64,000 nt of DNA, from assembly GCA_027475525.1 (NCBI GenBank), contig JAMWFC010000037.1, forward strand, positions 501,419-565,418, given 5' to 3'. Position numbers and translations under genes: made by a program. The DNA comes from Macrolepiota albuminosa (Eukaryota; Basidiomycota; Agaricomycetes; Agaricales; Agaricaceae). The notes below the pieces were generated by a model, which was given only the letters and a program-made list of their open reading frames with translations, was not told the origin of the DNA and searched no databases. Below, piece after piece: positions 1 through 9,844 of this stretch; within the stretch, counting starts at the first letter, position 1; each line of letters begins with the position of its first letter.

Positions 1-1941
1 TCTCCAGACTTAGAGCACGACGGCAATCTTATAGAGCAACAAACGGAGTCGAAGCGTCGAGTTGAGGAAGCAATTGACAGAGGTCCCAAGTCACTCTCAT
101 CTGTCTGTAAACGCTCCTGCATATTTACTCAAGATTCCCCTCGTTTTCGCAGAGGCTTCGTCTGGAATAGCTCATCTCTCATCTCTCCTATGTCTCCTTC
201 AGCTCTTGATACTTTAACTGCGACTCCTCTACCTTCTCCCCCATCCAGTTTATCTTCCGATCCAATAATTATGAAAACACTAGATGCCATGAAAAGCTAC
301 ATACGAGTCGAAACTCCTTTTAACGTTGACTCCTTCGAAGCCATGCTCTGGGACCATCCGAATCAGCCCTTCGTCTCTTCCGTCATGACCGGTCTTAGAG
401 AAGGCTTTTGGCCTTTCGACGATGGCAACTGGGACTCTTCCAACTCAGTGCCTCTTGACAATTATTCGACGGAGGTTGTTGATCTCAACGCCATTCGGGA
501 CTTTCAGGAAAAAGAGATTAAAGCTAACAGATGGTCTGATCCAGTCCACATCGAGGAGCTTCTTCCAGGGATGGCTTCGTCCCCTCTTTTCGTGGTTTGG
601 CAGAAAGGAAAGCCCAGGATAGTGACGGATCACACAGCTTCAGGTTTGAACAACGGCATCTCAAGAACTGACGCAAAGGTAAAATATGATGATATGAGAA
701 CTTTCGGGCAAGTTCTATACAACGCAAAGCGCCGTTATCCTTCTGAGACGCTGATCACTTGGAAATCTGATGTGTCTAGCGCATTCCTCAACCTGCCAGC
801 ACATCCTTTGTGGCAGTTGCGGCAGCTTGTAAAAGTAGATGGTGTATGGCGTATTGTACACCGTCTTGTGTTCGGAAATCGCGCTTCCCCTCGTTGCTGG
901 TGCACGCTAGCTGGACTTATGTGCTGGATAGCGGTCACTAAGCTGGACATGCCTGACCTCCATGACTTCATGGATGATTTCTTTTCGTGGGATCGTGCGA
1001 CTGACTTGGTTTATTTCAAAGGCAAGCTCAGACCAAGGCATCAAGCTCAGCTGCTAATTCTATGGGACTCCATCGGTTGTCCATGGGACGAGAAAAAGCA
1101 GGAGTTTGGAGAATGTCTAAAAATTATCGGTTTCTGGACTGACATTAATCAAGGTTCCATAACGCTTACCAGGGAGTCCATCGACGACATCATCACAAAA
1201 ATCGAAGACTTCATTAATACTCCAGGACGCCGCCCTCCGCTTCGCTCATGGCAACGCCTAGCCGGCCATCTCAACTGGTTACTTAATGTATTGCCGTGGG
1301 GTCGCCCAGCGCTCTCATCATTATATCGCAAAATTGCCTCAAAATCTACGATGCACGCAGGAGTTTTTCTGAACAGAGAGGTGACGGACGACATGTCCTG
1401 GCTCTTGAAGGTCCTTCCTTCTGTGGTCGGCATCAGGTTCCTTGATGCTACGCACTGGGACGATTCCTCGGCGGATTTTGTCTTGTGGACCGATGCAAGT
1501 TTGAAACTCGCTCTTGCATTCGTATATGCAGGATCAGGGTTTGTTTATCAGCTCAGACCGGATCCTGCGAAACCTAGAGTTGATATCTTCTTCCTTGAAT
1601 TACTAGCTATTCTCTCGAGCATCCATCATGTCGCCATGTTTGAACATCCTCCGAAGAGATTACTCATCTATACAAATAGCCTTGACTCTGTGGCAGTGTT
1701 TAATTCCCTTGGCGCTGCTGAAGACATGCACAACTCAGTTGTTAAAGCGGTTGCAGGAATCGTCATTGAAACTGGAATAGACTTACGTGTTCGTCACATA
1801 GCAGGTAAAGACAACACGCGAGCAGACTTGCTCTCACGCCTCCTTTTTGATGATTTCCACCGCCGTTTCCCTGCTTACCGCGTCCATGACTTTGAGCCCC
1901 CTAGGGACTCTCTACCGGCGCGATGGAGCGGGTCCTTTTGA
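1..1941 (+). CDS. Reverse transcriptase-RNase H of Ngaro-like element (5' partial)
   Basis: The frame is open from base 1 with no stop, so the first internal ATG (190) is probably not the start and the protein begins outside the window. Counting from that ATG, RT motif A reads WKSDVSSAFLNLP with Asp near residue 194, and motif C is FMDD at about 260-263, so both catalytic sites are present. An RNase H-like segment starts with LWTDAS near residue 433. In this family the product copies element RNA into DNA. The last 19 nt overlap the recombinase frame, a compact arrangement usual in the DIRS order. No internal stop is present, so this ORF looks intact. Confidence 0.85.
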   Translation, partial: SPDLEHDGNLIEQQTESKRRVEEAIDRGPKSLSSVCKRSCIFTQDSPRFRRGFVWNSSSLISPMSPSALDTLTATPLPSPPSSLSSDPIIMKTLDAMKSYIRVETPFNVDSFEAMLWDHPNQPFVSSVMTGLREGFWPFDDGNWDSSNSVPLDNYSTEVVDLNAIRDFQEKEIKANRWSDPVHIEELLPGMASSPLFVVWQKGKPRIVTDHTASGLNNGISRTDAKVKYDDMRTFGQVLYNAKRRYPSETLITWKSDVSSAFLNLPAHPLWQLRQLVKVDGVWRIVHRLVFGNRASPRCWCTLAGLMCWIAVTKLDMPDLHDFMDDFFSWDRATDLVYFKGKLRPRHQAQLLILWDSIGCPWDEKKQEFGECLKIIGFWTDINQGSITLTRESIDDIITKIEDFINTPGRRPPLRSWQRLAGHLNWLLNVLPWGRPALSSLYRKIASKSTMHAGVFLNREVTDDMSWLLKVLPSVVGIRFLDATHWDDSSADFVLWTDASLKLALAFVYAGSGFVYQLRPDPAKPRVDIFFLELLAILSSIHHVAMFEHPPKRLLIYTNSLDSVAVFNSLGAAEDMHNSVVKAVAGIVIETGIDLRVRHIAGKDNTRADLLSRLLFDDFHRRFPAYRVHDFEPPRDSLPARWSGSF

Positions 1942-2984
1942 ATGTAATTGGCGGGTCGTCTCGTAAGCTGACTTGTCAACCAATGTCCAGCGCCGATCTT
2001 GATGCCTGGACACTCCACGTTCAATCTCAATCCATCGAAAAATCCACCGCTTCTTGCTATGCCACAGGAGCTCGAGACTATCTTAATTTCTGTTCATCTC
2101 ACAATTTGCCAATTGATCCTACTCCCCAGACGCTGTCAAAATACATTGCTTTCACGTCAAAATTTATAGCATCTGGGTCTAAGTATCTCTCGGGTGCTGG
2201 TTACTTCCTTCGCAACATCTATCCTGACTTTGACTCGAACAGAGCTCACCCACTTGTAACGTCCGCGATAAAAGGAGCCAAGAAAATTCGTGCTGATCCG
2301 ATCCACCATAAACTTCCTCTTCGTCTCTCCCACTTGTCAAGTTTCGTTACCCGAGCTCGCACCTCCAACGATTACGACGACTTACTATTTGCTACTTTGA
2401 TGTCGTGTGCATTTTATGCATGCCATCGATCCGGTGAACTCGTCATAAAAACAAAGGCATTGTTGGATTGGAGAAAAATCGTTAAACGTTCTTCACTTCG
2501 TTTCTCAAATGGTTACGCCTCATATGACCTTCCCTACCACAAAACTGACCGCTTTTTCACGGGTTCGCAGGTGATGTTTGCACACCACGACGTAGCTGAC
2601 CCGGTTAAGCTTCTTTACCAATACACGTCCAGGCGCGATGCCATTCACGGAGCAAGATTCGTGCTTTTCCTACGCCATGACGGTTCTCTTCCCACGCGGG
2701 CATGGTTTGATTCAAAACTTTCATCCTTCCTTGACAAATCTTACGGAGGCCATTCACCGAGAGCTGGTGGTGCTACATTTTACGCTTCTTTAGGACTATC
2801 TGAAGATGTAATCATGGCCATCGGTCGTTGGACTTCTCAAGCCTGGAAGACGTACCTCAGGGACAACCCTTCTGTACAGGCAGAACTCCAACTTGCCTTT
2901 CTAAATCGAAAACATAATATTTCCGTGGCTCACACATGTCGGTCTCACACACGACCTCGCGGCCGATCTCACCGTGTATGGTGA
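1923..2984 (+). CDS. Tyrosine recombinase (integrase) of Ngaro-like element
   Basis: A 353-residue protein with the tyrosine recombinase signature: Arg169 in CHRSGEL, His277-x-x-Arg280 in GHSPRAGG, Trp303 and nucleophile Tyr311 in WKTYL. The N-terminal half (about 25-125) resembles the SAM-like core-binding domain of phage-type integrases. It would integrate circular element DNA by strand exchange without target duplication. The start at 1923 overlaps the RT frame; a start at about Met21 (1983) is also possible. All catalytic residues are present, so the gene may be functional. Confidence 0.88.
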   Translation: MERVLLNVIGGSSRKLTCQPMSSADLDAWTLHVQSQSIEKSTASCYATGARDYLNFCSSHNLPIDPTPQTLSKYIAFTSKFIASGSKYLSGAGYFLRNIYPDFDSNRAHPLVTSAIKGAKKIRADPIHHKLPLRLSHLSSFVTRARTSNDYDDLLFATLMSCAFYACHRSGELVIKTKALLDWRKIVKRSSLRFSNGYASYDLPYHKTDRFFTGSQVMFAHHDVADPVKLLYQYTSRRDAIHGARFVLFLRHDGSLPTRAWFDSKLSSFLDKSYGGHSPRAGGATFYASLGLSEDVIMAIGRWTSQAWKTYLRDNPSVQAELQLAFLNRKHNISVAHTCRSHTRPRGRSHRVW

Positions 2985-3076
2985 TCTGTATTTCTAATCC
3001 TATTTCAACCTTCGGCTCAGCTTTCGCATCATCTTCTCACCACCACCATCCCACCTCTCTCCACATCAGCCGTTTC

Positions 3077-3171
3077 TTAGCTACCCGTCGCACTTCGCCT
3101 CTAGTTTTTTCAATTCACGTGGTCACGCTTTTGCGTGACCGGTTTGGCGCTATAAAACTCTATAACTGCAG
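3077..3171 (+). repeat. Ngaro-like split direct repeat B1
   Basis: These 95 bp recur at 14092-14186 with a single T/C difference. It contains a short GGTCACGC...GCGTGACC inverted repeat and ends in ACTGCAG. It starts about 90 bp after the recombinase stop, where B1 is expected. Confidence 0.8.
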
Positions 3172-3579
3172 GTAGTGAGCGTTTTCGGAGGCCTCTGCAT
3201 GCTCAAGAGTCTCTGATCCCTCCCGCACTTCTCTTCTCAAGATCGTGAGCCGATCACGGCACGGCGCTATGGGTCTGGCAGATGCCGTGGTGTAGTCAGC
3301 ATGGCATGCGGTCTTAGACATCTTGGGTGGCTCCCTCCTCTGCCTGCCTCCTTCCCCATCTGCTGCCCAGGTGAGCGCCCTTGCGCTCTCTCACGTTGCC
3401 AGTTCGTCTCACTGTCATCCTCCTTCCTTTGTAGCTTTTTCATTGTATACTATTCTTTTTCTAATCCCTGCTCTTTTCATTATTCATCGGTGAGACACCC
3501 CTCTTCGTGGCCACCCGGTGAGCCGGGCTCACCTCTCACCTTAGATATTTCGTCCTTAAAAAGTTTGTAACTGCATTGC
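3172..3579 (+). other. Non-coding A2 segment (left part) of Ngaro-like element
   Basis: No convincing gene. The stretch lies between B1 and the Gypsy insertion; its other part is at 13943-14091. By the Ngaro plan it should repeat the A1 terminus left of the window, which cannot be checked here. The last five bases (ATTGC) are the target duplication of element A. Confidence 0.6.
3575..3579. repeat. Target site duplication ATTGC (left) of element A
   Basis: ATTGC flanks the left LTR here and the right LTR at 13938-13942. A 5-bp duplication is typical of Ty3/Gypsy integrases. Confidence 0.95.
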
Positions 3580-3755
3580 TGTAACCTGGGGTTACTAGTT
3601 AGAACTATCTGTGTATTTCACACAGTGCTAAATCAGACCGCAATATCGGATTTGACTAGTACTTAGTGCGAAAACAAGACGTTATCTTACGTAATACTCT
3701 ACTAAATGATTATAGCGTCGTTGACGCTGATGGTAATACGGATGAGTCCGTTACA
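3580..3755 (-). repeat. 3' LTR of element A
   Basis: 176 bp with TG...CA ends, matching 13762-13937 base for base by eye and 62482-62657 (inverted) with about six differences. Confidence 0.95.
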
Positions 3756-3768
3756 TACCCCCCAATGA
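3756..3768 (-). promoter_or_regulatory. Polypurine tract of element A
   Basis: On the element strand the bases next to the 3' LTR read TCATTGGGGGGTA, the expected plus-strand primer site. Element B has the same arrangement (TTGGGGGG before its LTR). Confidence 0.75.
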
Positions 3769-4145
3769 GACCGAATACTCGGTCTTGATCACGGGAGGTA
3801 GAACGAAATGAAAGATGCACGGTAGTGCAACAACGATGAAAGATGCACGGTAGTGCAATAACGGATGGATGCACGCGTATTGCGTGGCTGCACGGCGTTA
3901 GCACTCATGCGTAAGGAAGATGTGTCGTCCGGACACAATCGGAAGCAGTCCTTATCAGACACGGGCGTAGGGGACGCCAGCAGTAGAAAGCAAATGTTGT
4001 ATATAATAAAATTATATATAAAAAAACAACAGAATGACCCCTTCTCTGGGTCCACTGTATCTACACGCGACTCTAAAGTGCGTATCAGCTGAAATGGCTC
4101 GAGTTAAATACTCAGAGGTACATACACAATATTGTATAAAAGGGT

Positions 4146-4958
4146 CTAGGACCCGGATGACGATGCTCCTGCGCCAGCGCCCGTCTCAGTCACCATTGCC
4201 TCCTCCTCCAGTGCGACGTTAATCGCGGGAGGGGGAGGCGCCGATTCCATCCTCGGTGGGGTTATAGGCCCCTCGGCTGCAGGCGTGTCTACCACCATAG
4301 GCTCTGTTAGTGCGACGTTAATCGCTGAAGCGGTGGTGGGAAGCGTACCCTGCTCTGCCGTGCGTGACAAGAGATTGACCCGGCCTGGGTCCATGTCTGC
4401 TGCTGGCAGGTCATGCGCCGCCGAGCGTTTTAGGAGGTTGACCCGATTCGGGTCCATGCCAATCAAGTAATAGAGGCCGTTGGCCTCAGGATTTTCCGGG
4501 AGCTTGCTCTCCTCGTGGTGCTTGAACATCAGACGATAGACGCTGACGAGACGGCCCAGACTTGGTCTGGGCAGACGATTCTGGTTGTGGCTGAGCCACC
4601 GGAGGGGCAGGCGCATTTCGCGCCAGAGTATTCCCTCCAGGCCCAGGGCAGACGATTCTGGTTGTGGCTGAGCCACCGGAGGGGCAGGCGCATTTCGCGC
4701 CAGAGTATTCCCTCCAGGCCCAGCGCAAGGAGTAACAGTAACGGGCGCTCTTGGCGCCACAGCGACGGGTTTGGACCCCCTAGGTGGGGCCCGAGATGAT
4801 GCGGGTTCCCGCTGACCCAAGGACAGACCTGCCAAGGGTTCACTGACGGCAGCCAGCGACTCTGACGAGGCCTGCGGGCCCGACTCGGGTAGCCGCGATG
4901 ACGAAGCCACGGGCTGAGGAGGCTGCTCATGGCGCGCGAATTGCGCTTCCGACGGCAT
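4146..4958 (-). CDS. Element A third ORF, distal part (unknown function)
   Basis: This 270-residue Pro/Ala/Ser-rich frame lies between pol and the 3' LTR, the env position. It has no signal peptide or membrane helix, so it is not an obvious envelope. Two related motifs, MDPNRVNLLKR and MDPGRVNLLSR, occur about 25 residues apart near residues 190-220. The 77-bp duplication at 4569-4722 makes the peptide around GPGGNTLARNAP appear twice, so the real frame is shorter. It is probably continuous with the ORF at 4983-5636. I do not recognise a family. Confidence 0.55.
   Translation of the reverse strand: MPSEAQFARHEQPPQPVASSSRLPESGPQASSESLAAVSEPLAGLSLGQREPASSRAPPRGSKPVAVAPRAPVTVTPCAGPGGNTLARNAPAPPVAQPQPESSALGLEGILWREMRLPLRWLSHNQNRLPRPSLGRLVSVYRLMFKHHEESKLPENPEANGLYYLIGMDPNRVNLLKRSAAHDLPAADMDPGRVNLLSRTAEQGTLPTTASAINVALTEPMVVDTPAAEGPITPPRMESAPPPPAINVALEEEAMVTETGAGAGASSSGS
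4569..4722. repeat. 77-bp tandem duplication no. 1
   Basis: Second copy begins at 4646. Lies in element A's third ORF. One of nineteen duplications with this exact period; suspected assembly artefact (see findings). Confidence 0.9.
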
Positions 4959-4982
4959 CCTTGCCTGTGGAGGAGCGACCGG

Positions 4983-5636
4983 TCAACTGGGCTGATATCT
5001 CGCCCTCTTGACCTCAGTGGTCGATTCCTCGCTCGTGGCGATTTTGCGCTTAGAAGCGCGCTCGATCTGCTCCAGCGCTGCGACGCGCTGCCTCTTCATC
5101 AGCTCGATCTGGTCGAGCAATCCCTCCATCACCATCACGGCCAAGCTGTCCTGCAGAAAGGACGCAGTTGCAGGGACTGGCTGTCCCGCTGCTTCCAGTC
5201 TGCCCAACAACACATCTGACCCAACTACACTCTGCGCTTGTGGCGCAGGCTCCTCATACGACTCTGCTGCGGGCCGATGAGCCCATGGAACTGACGGCGG
5301 CCCCGTCACCACACCCGCATACGTCGGATACGACGCAGACGAGCGTGAGGACGGTTCCTGATAGTACCGTTCTCGACGCAAGCTATCCTCCGGGCGCCCA
5401 TAGCGCCCATCATCATCGACCTCCATCTCTTGCGAGTGGAGGGGTGTTTGGTAGGGGAGCGGCTCCTCGCGGCCCGGATAGGCCACGCCCGCTGAATGCA
5501 ACTGACTCGCCGCCGGATATGGCGGCTGCCTCTGAAACTGGGAAACCTGGGATGACGTCTGTATATTCGGGGGTCTCCCCCCTCCACTAGAGCCTTGCCG
5601 GCTCTGATCACCCTTTTGCGGCCCCCAATAGGCCAT
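4983..5636 (-). CDS. Element A third ORF, proximal part (unknown function)
   Basis: A 217-residue hydrophilic frame starting 228 bp downstream of the pol stop on the element strand. The first 100 residues are Gln/Pro/Ser/Tyr-rich and look disordered. The last 60 (LDQIELMKRQRVAALEQIERA) are heptad-like and could form a coiled coil, followed by a basic stretch (SKRKIA...KRARY) that could be a nuclear localisation signal. Elements A and B both carry an ORF here but the proteins look different. The role is unknown. Confidence 0.6.
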   Translation of the reverse strand: MAYWGPQKGDQSRQGSSGGGRPPNIQTSSQVSQFQRQPPYPAASQLHSAGVAYPGREEPLPYQTPLHSQEMEVDDDGRYGRPEDSLRRERYYQEPSSRSSASYPTYAGVVTGPPSVPWAHRPAAESYEEPAPQAQSVVGSDVLLGRLEAAGQPVPATASFLQDSLAVMVMEGLLDQIELMKRQRVAALEQIERASKRKIATSEESTTEVKRARYQPS

Positions 5637-5863
5637 TCTAAAGCGACACGTAGACTACGTGTATTGGGACTGAGGAAAGAAAGAAAAAAAACAATCTCCC
5701 AACTCCGCCAGTGGTGTAAACAACCACAAACACACGCCACCCGGCGCTGCGTCGGCGATCATAATCGCCTAAATAGTTACAATCACAGCCACAATCAGTG
5801 GTCCCCCGGTTAGTTACCGGCAATCAAAGTGGACTTCGTCCACATTCCACCACCACACGCGCA

Positions 5864-8800
5864 TTACGCGCGTTTTGCTAGCTGCTGAGGGTGTTTCACG
5901 CCCTGCAGCTCTAGATACCTATCCATCGCTGCAAGGTCTTTGCAGTTTACTAGCGGTTCCCAGGTAGTATCACCTAAGCTCCACCTTACCTCGAATTCGA
6001 GGCTTCCCCTTGTCCAACGATGACCTATCAGGTCATCTACGAACCACTCCTGGTCATTACCAGTTCCAAAATCATATGGCTCCGGAGTTGCTCGATTAGG
6101 AAAGAGCGCATCACTACTGGCCATATACGGTCGCAATAGCGACACATGAAATTTGGGGACTATCCTTTGCGCTTGCAGCGCATGGGGTAGTTCCAGCACG
6201 TAGTTAGACGTGCTCGGCTCCGCTTCAAGGACCTTATACGGTCCAATCCACTTTGGACACAACTTACTCGCTCTGCCTTTCGGCAGGTTTAGGTTCTTCG
6301 TAGAAAGGTACACTAGGTTCCCTTTCTCGATGTCTGGTTCCTCGCGTCTGCGATTATTCGCATGTTTGGTTTGCCAGACGCGCGATTCTATAATCGCATC
6401 ATGGGCATCTGCCAGATTCCTTAGCGCGTTGCGCGCAAACTGCTTGACTCCCACATGAATAACTTCGTCCGTACGAAGTTCACGAATCATGGATGGCATG
6501 TAGCCATTGTTGAGTTCAAAGGGTGAGTACCCTGTGGTTTCCGATATACTCGCGTTTATCGCGAATTCCACGAGTGGACATCTATCCACCCAGTCCTTCT
6601 GATCAGGACGTACGAACGCTCGCAAGATTTGCGCGATATTTCTATTCGCACGTTCCGTTTGACCATCCGTTTGCGGATGAAACGATGTCGACATGAGCAA
6701 CTTTGCTCCTAGCAGCTTGTGCAACTCCTTCCACCATTTGGAAGTAAACTTAGCATCTCGATCGCTCACGATCGAGCTGGGCAGTCCATGGAGACGTACT
6801 ATCTCCTTGAGATAGATCCACGACAAGTCTGACGCGGTCATGGTGGTTCTCACCGGAATGAGATGGACCATACTGGTCATTCTGCAGATCACTACCCAGA
6901 GGTAGTTAAAGCCTTTCGACTTGGGGAACGGACCTATAAAGTCCATCCCAATTGAATCCCAAGGTTTGACCGGGATGGGTAGCGAATGCAGCTTTCCCGG
7001 TGGCTTCAAAGTCGACACTTTCGACTGTTGACATAGCTCGCATGTCGAGCAGAATTGGCTCGTCTCTTTGGCCATTTGCGGCCACCAGTACCAGCGTCGC
7101 ACATAGTCCAGCGTTTTCTGAGTTCCGAAGTGGCCCACTACTTTATGGGCCTGGTCCAGGATAGTCGTAATCAACGACCTCTCCCGGGGAATGCAGATGA
7201 CTTTGGACCCCGTGGGTCTGGTAAGGTAGACAAGCTGCTGCTCCGTCCTGAAGCGCGGATGCGCTTGGATATTGTTCAGAATCTCTACGAAGAGATTATC
7301 ATCCTTGTATCCTTGCTGGATACGTGTGCGGAATTGTGCATTGCCTAAGTCGGCCGGTGCAGGCGTATGGTCCTGTGACTCCAGCGCTTGCTGGAGCGTC
7401 ATATCAGTACCTCTCATAGGCACCTCTTGCCTCATCTCTTCCCTTGGCTGAGGGGCCTCATGGTCCACTAGCACCTGAGCCTCGATATCGCGAGTCTCTC
7501 GCTGCTCCTGCAGTCGCTTACTGCGACGTGTTTCCTGCGCTCGCATGGCGTGTAACTCGACCCTATGTTCCCTGATTTCATGGAATCGATGCAGAGGCAA
7601 ATCCTCGCCCTCTGGGTCAATACGTTTGTCCGCCTGGACATAGTCATGCGCGTCATGGACGTCATCTCGAGTATCACTCTCGAAATATCGAGATAGGCAA
7701 TCCGCCACTTTGTTCAATTCACCTTTTACATAGGTGATGTCGAACTGGTACCGCGACATGTAGTCGATCCAGCGACGTTGTCGCGGAGACAGGTGCACCT
7801 GAGTCTTGAAGAACTCTAGTGCTTTGTGATCCGTGATAATATGGATCTTATATCCCATCAGTTTATCCTCCCACTTTAGGAGGGCTTCCAGTATTGCGAG
7901 TGTTTCTAACTCGTGCACAGCATAATTCTGCTGAGCAGCAGTGAATTTACGGGACATAAATCCCGCTGGTCGGCAAGTCTGCCATGTTTTACCCTGGCCA
8001 AACATGGCCCCAACCCCAGTCTTCGACGCATCGCAAATGAGCCAGATGGGCTCGTCGATGCGTGGGTCAATTGGCCGGATGACCGGCGTTTTCGCGCATA
8101 TGCGCTTAATCATCTCAAAACACCGCTGATGCAGCGGTCTCCAATGAAACGGTGACCCATTCTGGGTCATGGCCATAAGTGGCCCAGTGTATGCAGTGAC
8201 GTCTGGCAAGAAATTGCCAATATAGTTCACCAGTCCGACAAATCGTTGGATATCATTATATGTGCGTGGAGTACGCCACTCTCGGATTCGGTCGAGCTTA
8301 TCCGTATCAGGATGAATGCCCTTCTCGTCAATGACGTGACCGAGACAATCTATACTCGTTGCGTACAACTCGCACTTCTTCCATTTGAGATAGAGGCTGG
8401 CCTTCCGTAGTCGTTCAAATACGACTCGTAGGTGCTGCTCATGCTCCTCAATGGAGTCAGAAAATATAAATATATCGTCTAAATAGACGTGCATAAACTT
8501 CCCGATTACATCTCGGAAGATTGAGGTCATTAACCTCTGAAATGTCGCCGGTGCATTACAATCACCAATCTGCATGATGTTACTCACGAACGTCCCCATC
8601 AGGGACGAGAACAGTGTCTTCGGTATGTCCTCTTCGCGGATGCGAACCTGCTCGTACGCGTCTGTAACGTCCCCATCAGGGACGAGAACAGTGTCTTCGG
8701 TATGTCCTCTTCGCGGATGCGAACCTGCTCGTACGCGTCTGTGAAGGTCGATTTTCGACCGATACTTCGCTGTCGCAACATCTTCTCGTATCACTTCCTG

Positions 8801-9811
8801 ATCTGGAAGAGGTGTTACATCCTTGACGGTATTATCATTGCGCTGTCGCGCATCCAATGCCGTCCGCAACGTTCCATCCTTCTTGGGGATACAAAGCAAT
8901 GGTGCCGCTTGCACCGCTGGTCGTGGTTCCCACCACTTCGCGTTTATGTATCTATTCGTCTTTTCACGAAGTTGATCCTGAAGTGCTCGCGGGCAGCGAG
9001 GCAAATGATACTTGTACTGCTTGTTATCGTCAATGAGGTTGATCTCATGATTAACCTCCCGCCACGGAGGAAGCTCCTCCTTCGTTCCATTGACGATATC
9101 AGCGAACTCCCGTTGCCATTGCTGGCGCAATCGAGGAATATCCTCCTCTGTAAGGCTCAAAGCCTTGCCTTTTCCTTTGGCTACGCGTGCTATACGCGGC
9201 TGAACCTTTGGTTCAAATCGCTCCCGTAAGGCACGTACGTGCTCCTCTGTGAGGTCTCCCGGATTCAACCTTACAACCGGTTGTTTCCTCGTCGTACTCA
9301 CCGACGACTGCACACTCCTCGCCTTCAGCGAGAATCCGTCAAATACGATATCCAATGTTTCGGATATCTCGTCCTCTCGTGCGTGACGGTACACTTCTCC
9401 CGTCTGGGTCGCTTGCCCACTTCCCATAGCCTGCGTCACCATTGACGCTACCAACTCGTTCCACTCCCGTGGCATTCGTGGGTCATACGCCCATTGCACT
9501 CCTGGCCGAGGCACTGGTCGATCCATTAGCGACCTAGTGCTACCCACAGTTCCCATCGTACTGTATCCCTCGTCCTTGACGAGATCCTCCACCTTTACTC
9601 GAGAGCTAGTCGGCTGGCATTCCAGCGACTCCACCACGCGTTTACTACGCTCATTCTTGCACTGCACAGCCTGTTTAGGCTTTCCATTGGTACACCCAGT
9701 CACATCCGGGTGCTTCCCCTTCTTCAGAGTTCCTTGAAACTCTTCCTCAGTCATCAGTATAGCCGGCGAATCAGCCGGCAGGCTTTTCGGTGGGGCCTGT
9801 TCGTCCTCCAC
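5864..9811 (-). CDS. Element A pol: RT-RNase H-integrase
   Basis: A 1315-residue polyprotein part. RT motif C is YLDD (in FMHVYLDDIF). RNase H shows CDASKTGVGA, HELETLAIL and ITDHKALEF. Integrase has a zinc-binding region with HKVVGHFG and CSTCELC, then the DDE residues in GMDFIGP, SDRDAKF and the Glu of DGQTERAN. The C-terminal 50 residues (EWFVDDLIGH...TTWEPL) look like a chromodomain, placing it among chromoviruses. RT motif A is disturbed: the frame runs KIDL, then about 26 out-of-frame residues, then TDAYEQ, because of the 77-bp duplication at 8589-8742. Removing that copy leaves a 1-nt surplus, so a true frameshift or collapsed repeat variant may also be present. Confidence 0.9.
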   Translation of the reverse strand: MEDEQAPPKSLPADSPAILMTEEEFQGTLKKGKHPDVTGCTNGKPKQAVQCKNERSKRVVESLECQPTSSRVKVEDLVKDEGYSTMGTVGSTRSLMDRPVPRPGVQWAYDPRMPREWNELVASMVTQAMGSGQATQTGEVYRHAREDEISETLDIVFDGFSLKARSVQSSVSTTRKQPVVRLNPGDLTEEHVRALRERFEPKVQPRIARVAKGKGKALSLTEEDIPRLRQQWQREFADIVNGTKEELPPWREVNHEINLIDDNKQYKYHLPRCPRALQDQLREKTNRYINAKWWEPRPAVQAAPLLCIPKKDGTLRTALDARQRNDNTVKDVTPLPDQEVIREDVATAKYRSKIDLHRRVRAGSHPRRGHTEDTVLVPDGDVTDAYEQVRIREEDIPKTLFSSLMGTFVSNIMQIGDCNAPATFQRLMTSIFRDVIGKFMHVYLDDIFIFSDSIEEHEQHLRVVFERLRKASLYLKWKKCELYATSIDCLGHVIDEKGIHPDTDKLDRIREWRTPRTYNDIQRFVGLVNYIGNFLPDVTAYTGPLMAMTQNGSPFHWRPLHQRCFEMIKRICAKTPVIRPIDPRIDEPIWLICDASKTGVGAMFGQGKTWQTCRPAGFMSRKFTAAQQNYAVHELETLAILEALLKWEDKLMGYKIHIITDHKALEFFKTQVHLSPRQRRWIDYMSRYQFDITYVKGELNKVADCLSRYFESDTRDDVHDAHDYVQADKRIDPEGEDLPLHRFHEIREHRVELHAMRAQETRRSKRLQEQRETRDIEAQVLVDHEAPQPREEMRQEVPMRGTDMTLQQALESQDHTPAPADLGNAQFRTRIQQGYKDDNLFVEILNNIQAHPRFRTEQQLVYLTRPTGSKVICIPRERSLITTILDQAHKVVGHFGTQKTLDYVRRWYWWPQMAKETSQFCSTCELCQQSKVSTLKPPGKLHSLPIPVKPWDSIGMDFIGPFPKSKGFNYLWVVICRMTSMVHLIPVRTTMTASDLSWIYLKEIVRLHGLPSSIVSDRDAKFTSKWWKELHKLLGAKLLMSTSFHPQTDGQTERANRNIAQILRAFVRPDQKDWVDRCPLVEFAINASISETTGYSPFELNNGYMPSMIRELRTDEVIHVGVKQFARNALRNLADAHDAIIESRVWQTKHANNRRREEPDIEKGNLVYLSTKNLNLPKGRASKLCPKWIGPYKVLEAEPSTSNYVLELPHALQAQRIVPKFHVSLLRPYMASSDALFPNRATPEPYDFGTGNDQEWFVDDLIGHRWTRGSLEFEVRWSLGDTTWEPLVNCKDLAAMDRYLELQGVKHPQQLAKRA
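8589..8742. repeat. 77-bp tandem duplication no. 2
   Basis: Second copy at 8666. It falls in RT motif A of element A and adds about 26 false residues to the pol frame. Confidence 0.9.
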
Positions 9812-9844
9812 CTCCTGAACAGTCGCTCTCCTGCGACCATCTAG